Of a stretch of DNA of 15,204 nucleotides, positions 12,438 to 15,204 are shown one piece after another (position 1 is the stretch's first letter; the number at the start of each line of letters is the position of its first letter). The notes under the pieces were generated by a model that saw nothing but the letters and a program-made list of their open reading frames with translations, was not told the DNA's origin and ran no database searches. A program made the translations under genes and the position numbers. Origin of the DNA: VFMC01 sp039796935 (GTDB taxonomy: Bacteria; Actinomycetota; Acidimicrobiia; Acidimicrobiales; Ilumatobacteraceae); assembly GCA_039796935.1 (NCBI GenBank), contig JBDKIV010000121.1, positions 1 to 15,204 of the forward strand. The letters run 5' to 3'.

Positions 12438-13289
12438 TCAGCCCGCCGGCGCGCCACCCTCTCGGTAGTCACCGAAGCCGCGGTCCCGCTCGGACAGCGC
12501 ACCGGTGACGCCTTCGGCGAGGCGCCGGAAGTACTCGCGCGAACTCCGCTGGTGAAAGCCCAAGGCATTCAGGTCTGCCGTGGCTCGCATCGCCTCACGC
12601 ATGCCCATCACGTCCATGGCCCGGTGCACGACACGCTTGTTGATTGCCTGGAGATCGGGGTGCACCTTGGCGACGCGCTCGGCGATCCGGACGACCTCGG
12701 TATCGAGGTCGTGCGCGTCGAATGCCCGGTTGGCGACGCCGGCAGCGACGGCTTCGTCACCCGTCATCGAGTCGCCGGTGAGCATCGCCTCCATCGCACG
12801 ACGCATGCCCATCAGCCACACGTGCCATGCCATGTCGGGCGAACTCATCGAGCGGACGGGTGGGTACCCGATCGCCGCGTCGTGTGCCACGTACACGAGG
12901 TCGCAGGCAGCTGCCAACTCGGTGCCTCCGGCGAGGCAGTAGCCGTGGACCTGCGCGATGACCGGTATCGACAGGTCCATCATCTCGAACCACCCCTGCA
13001 GCACGTGGCGCGCCCAGGCCCCATCGGCCGGACTGAGCGGCCAGGGGTGCTCTTCACTCGGGTCCTGCGCGAGGTCGTAACCGGCCGAGAAGCACGAGCC
13101 TGCGCCGCGGATGATCACCACACGAACGGCAGGGTCTGCGTCGGCGGCGCGCAATGCGTCGAACAACTGACTCCGTAGCGCGTGCGACAGAGCGTTGCGC
13201 TTGTCGGGGCGATTGAGCGTGAGCCGACGGACCTGCGACGCCGGATCGTCGATGAGGACCAATGGTTGGCGCTGGCTGGTGTCGTCCAT
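12438..13289 (-). CDS. Enoyl-CoA hydratase/isomerase (crotonase) family protein
   Basis: 283 residues with the crotonase fold. RRLTLNRPDKRNALSHAL opens it, the first oxyanion-hole segment is CFSAGYDL (66-73), and the second is CLAGGTELAAACDLVYV (118-134) carrying E124, which aligns with the first catalytic Glu of enoyl-CoA hydratases. The position of the second catalytic Glu, usually in F-G-x-P-E, reads G-Y-P-P-V (141-145), so that acid is replaced by P144. The protein may therefore act on another acyl-CoA chemistry than plain hydration, such as isomerisation or hydrolysis. A C-terminal trimerisation helix region follows. It stands alone: convergent with the Nudix gene, and separated from the upstream ABC genes by a hairpin. 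A -10 sits six bases before the ATG and there is no Shine-Dalgarno. Confidence 0.9.
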   Translation of the reverse strand: MDDTSQRQPLVLIDDPASQVRRLTLNRPDKRNALSHALRSQLFDALRAADADPAVRVVIIRGAGSCFSAGYDLAQDPSEEHPWPLSPADGAWARHVLQGWFEMMDLSIPVIAQVHGYCLAGGTELAAACDLVYVAHDAAIGYPPVRSMSSPDMAWHVWLMGMRRAMEAMLTGDSMTGDEAVAAGVANRAFDAHDLDTEVVRIAERVAKVHPDLQAINKRVVHRAMDVMGMREAMRATADLNALGFHQRSSREYFRRLAEGVTGALSERDRGFGDYREGGAPAG

Positions 13290-13295
13290 GCCCCG

Positions 13296-13301
13296 ATGCT
13301 A
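13296..13301 (-). promoter_or_regulatory. -10 element TAGCAT for the leaderless crotonase transcript
   Basis: On the minus strand TAGCAT, a good TANNNT match, is followed by six bases and the ATG at 13289. The hairpin at 13350-13384 lies just upstream, which supports independent transcription of this gene. Confidence 0.5.
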
Positions 13302-13349
13302 GGGGTCGAACCGAGTGCGCTCGACACCCGCAACAGGGCGACACGACGC

Positions 13350-13384
13350 GACGAGGCCCGCCCCCGATGGGGGCGGGCCTCGTC
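13350..13384 (-). terminator. Strong GC-rich hairpin terminator after the substrate-binding protein gene
   Basis: GACGAGGCCCGCCCCC and its exact reverse complement form a perfect 16-bp stem with a GAT loop. It begins about 20 bases after the stop of the ABC substrate-binding gene. There is no U-tract, as is usual for actinobacterial terminators. It marks the end of the liv transcript; since a perfect stem works in either direction it could also block plus-strand readthrough. Confidence 0.88.
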
Positions 13385-13404
13385 AACTCGAAGCTACGAG
13401 AGGG

Positions 13405-14805
13405 TCAGCTCTCGAAGTCGGTGATGAGCTCACCCTGATCGGTGAACAGCGCCGTCGTGGCGTTGTACTGGATGACGGTGAGCGACTCGACGAGGAACGG
13501 ATCGTCGGCCCCCATCGACTTCATCACCAGACCGACTCGACCGAGGGTCGGGGTGTACTCGAAGTTGCGGGCCGCGTTGATGATCGATGCGCGGGTCAAT
13601 CCCTCGGCCGACTCGGCGGCACGACGGATGATCTCGACGGTCACCTCACCGGTGAGCCAACCAGCGGCAGCGGTCGTCTCGATCGCCTCGTTACCGAGAC
13701 CCTTCATGAACTCGCGGTACTCGACGACCGCCGGGGTCTGATTGGCCGGGTCGAGGATGTCGAGCAGATAGCCCGTGGTGAGCAGACCATCAGCAGCCGG
13801 ACCCGCCGCACCGAGGATGAGGCTGCTCGCGCAGGTGTTGGTGAGGTAGGTCGCGGGCGTCCACCCGGCGTTCTGTGCCTTCGCGTTGGCGACTTCGGTG
13901 AGGAAGCCGATGCAGCCAGCTCCGAGCGGGATGGCCATGATCGCATCGGGCTGAGCACCCGCGATCGTGGTGACCTGCGACGTCGGCGGGTTCGAGTCGG
14001 TCGCCTCGATGGTCTGCTCGGAGACGATCTCGAGACCGTTGGCCTCGGCGGCTTCGATGAAGGCCTCGGCGTACACGGCGCCGAACTCGTTGTTGACGGT
14101 GAACAGGCCGACGGTTGCACCTTCGCCGAAGTTGTCGGCGATGTGCTTGGCGTAGATCGCCGCCTCGGCGTCGTAGCGGGGCAGCAGACCGGTGGTCCAC
14201 GGGTAGTTGTCGGGGTCGCCCCACTGCGGTGAACCGGTGAGCGCGTTGAGCTGCGGGATGCACTCGTTGTTGAGCGTCTCCTGCACGGCAGCGTTGTTAC
14301 CGGTACCGATGATGCCCGAGAAGATGTGGGCACCGCTGTCGATCTCGGAAGTCACCGCACCCGGCGTGAGCTCGGGGTTGTACTGGTCGTCGGCGATCGA
14401 CACCTCGAGGGTGAGGCCGGGGATCAGTTCTTTCTCGTTCGCGTACTGGATGTAGGCCTCGAAACCGGCCTTGACCGGGGCGAACGCCGCGGCGGCAACG
14501 CCGCCGGTGAGCGGCATGGCCGAACCGATCTTGAGCGTGCCCTCGATCGGCGCATTGGCCGCATCGGGATCGACGCAGTCGGCCGTGTCGACGACCCAGC
14601 CTTCCGGTGCCGGCGCGTCGGTCTCGACCGGCGCCTCGGTGTCGGTCGGCGCCTCGGTGTCCACTGGTGCGTCGGTCTCGACCGGCGCGTCGGTGACGAC
14701 AGGTGCGCTCGTGGTGTCGGCGGCCTCGTCGTCCCCGCCACATGCGGCGAGTACGAGCATGCTCACAGCCACGGCGGCAGTGAATTTCTTGCGACGTCCA
14801 ATCAT
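13405..14805 (-). CDS. ABC transporter substrate-binding lipoprotein, Leu/Ile/Val-type
   Basis: 466 residues. The signal peptide MIGRRKKFTAAVAVSMLVLAAC has a basic start, a hydrophobic core and the lipobox LAAC with lipidated C22. A linker of five TDAPVE-like hexapeptides (38-65) tethers the receptor to the membrane. From about residue 88 the protein is a type I periplasmic binding protein of the LivJ/LivK class: LKIGSAMPLTGG, GFEAYIQYANE, a central domain with GIIGTGNNAAVQ, and VGLFTVNNEFGAVYAEAF. The ligand (branched-chain amino acid, urea, amide or another small molecule) cannot be decided by eye. The ATG has a GGGGGAG Shine-Dalgarno five bases upstream. It follows livM by 41 bp and ends just before a strong terminator, so it is the last gene of a liv operon reaching beyond the right edge. 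Confidence 0.93.
   Translation of the reverse strand: MIGRRKKFTAAVAVSMLVLAACGGDDEAADTTSAPVVTDAPVETDAPVDTEAPTDTEAPVETDAPAPEGWVVDTADCVDPDAANAPIEGTLKIGSAMPLTGGVAAAAFAPVKAGFEAYIQYANEKELIPGLTLEVSIADDQYNPELTPGAVTSEIDSGAHIFSGIIGTGNNAAVQETLNNECIPQLNALTGSPQWGDPDNYPWTTGLLPRYDAEAAIYAKHIADNFGEGATVGLFTVNNEFGAVYAEAFIEAAEANGLEIVSEQTIEATDSNPPTSQVTTIAGAQPDAIMAIPLGAGCIGFLTEVANAKAQNAGWTPATYLTNTCASSLILGAAGPAADGLLTTGYLLDILDPANQTPAVVEYREFMKGLGNEAIETTAAAGWLTGEVTVEIIRRAAESAEGLTRASIINAARNFEYTPTLGRVGLVMKSMGADDPFLVESLTVIQYNATTALFTDQGELITDFES
14615..14704. repeat. Five tandem 18-bp units encoding the TDAPVE linker
   Basis: Five consecutive 18-bp units run through the lipoprotein linker. Units 1 (14615-14632) and 4 (14669-14686) are identical and the others differ at a few positions. 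Each encodes one hexapeptide of the type T-D/E-A-P-V/T-E/D. The unit length is a multiple of three, so copy number can change without frameshift. Confidence 0.85.
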
Positions 14806-14810
14806 CGGGT

Positions 14811-14817
14811 CTCCCCC
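14811..14817 (-). promoter_or_regulatory. Shine-Dalgarno GGGGGAG of the substrate-binding protein gene
   Basis: On the minus strand GGGGGAG ends five bases before the ATG at 14805. It is among the strongest ribosome binding sites in the window, in line with the high expression expected of a transport receptor. Confidence 0.75.
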
Positions 14818-14846
14818 TCGGTGGTTGATGGTGTTGCCAGCGCCGA

Positions 14847-15204
14847 CTACTCGGCCTGGTGTGCGCCGGAGTCACGATCCGGCGCAGTGACGGCTGCCGC
14901 TCCCACCGGAGTGGGAACGACACGCACGATCCTTGGACTGTACTGCTTCCACACGCCAACGAGACCGCGCGGGGCGACGAACATCAGCACGATGAGCAGC
15001 ACGGCGAAGATGCCCGTACCCGGCGGAACCTTCGACCAGCCGAACAGCGGCCGCAGCACGAACGGGATCGCGTCCTCGTCGGCCCAATCGCCGGTGAGTT
15101 CGGTGACGAACACGAACAGCGCGGCGCCGAGCACCGGACCCCAGAGCGAGCCGGCGCCGCCGATCACCATGACGATCAGGAACGTGATCGCGCCGAGGAT
15201 GGTG
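14847..15204 (-). CDS. livM: Branched-chain amino-acid-type ABC transporter permease LivM, C-terminal part
   Basis: Partial gene cut by the right edge; the last 118 residues are visible. The conserved MVIGGAGSLWGPVLGAALF segment, found in LivM/LivH permeases, is followed by a variable loop with WADEDAIPFVLRPLFGW and a final membrane helix GIFAVLLIVLMFVAPRGLVG, then a short basic cytosolic tail. The permease forms the membrane channel of the branched-chain amino-acid-type importer whose receptor gene follows 41 bp downstream. An internal ATG at 15170 could be mistaken for a start, but the frame continues upstream with hydrophobic residues (TILGAITFLIV) typical of the family, so the true start lies outside the window. 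Confidence 0.92.
   Translation of the reverse strand, partial: TILGAITFLIVMVIGGAGSLWGPVLGAALFVFVTELTGDWADEDAIPFVLRPLFGWSKVPPGTGIFAVLLIVLMFVAPRGLVGVWKQYSPRIVRVVPTPVGAAAVTAPDRDSGAHQAE

Noticed and set aside
14615..14704. CRISPR-like array
   Set aside because: The 18-bp units are contiguous, without spacers, and in frame within a lipoprotein linker.
14847..15170. Complete small membrane protein starting at 15170
   Set aside because: The frame continues to the window edge with LivM-like residues; this is the C-terminal part of a larger permease.

Overview
The window is GC-rich DNA from an actinobacterium. A WhiB-family iron-sulfur regulator, an adjacent PafB/PafC pair of WYL regulators, many GTG starts and many genes that look leaderless all point to Actinobacteria. 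The lysine/alanine/proline-rich protein at the left edge and the Thr/Asp/Glu/Ala/Pro linkers behind lipoprotein cysteines recall marine Acidimicrobiia such as Ilumatobacter; that narrower placement is inference from style, not from a search.

Layout, left to right. On the minus strand are the start of a PAKKA-repeat nucleoid-type protein (cut by the window edge) and a HIT-family hydrolase. Divergent from the HIT gene, on the plus strand, are a PIN-PhoH fusion ATPase, a WhiB-like regulator and a DnaQ-like DEDDh exonuclease. Converging on the exonuclease, with a 19-bp overlap, is a minus-strand run read from about 9.1 kb down to 3.5 kb: a small lipoprotein of unknown function, LivG and LivF branched-chain amino-acid-type ABC ATPases, glucose-6-phosphate isomerase, then pafB and pafC. 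Back-to-back with the lipoprotein is a plus-strand run of four tightly packed genes: nitroreductase, beta-lactamase-family serine hydrolase, RarD/EamA-type transporter and Nudix hydrolase. These converge on a minus-strand enoyl-CoA hydratase-like (crotonase) gene. After a strong hairpin come a Leu/Ile/Val-type ABC substrate-binding lipoprotein and the C-terminal part of its LivM permease, cut by the right edge. All intergenic gaps are under 300 bp; the largest (157-364 and 2361-2570) are described as regulatory features.

Most of the window is ordinary housekeeping and transport. Regulation gives the best leads. Six genes have a TANNNT-like -10 hexamer ending 6-7 nt before the start codon and no Shine-Dalgarno sequence, which suggests leaderless transcripts. 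The whiB promoter is bracketed by two nearly identical 15-bp direct repeats. The pgi -10 overlaps the livF stop codon. I see no mobile element, CRISPR array, tRNA or rRNA, and no convincing new multi-gene system.
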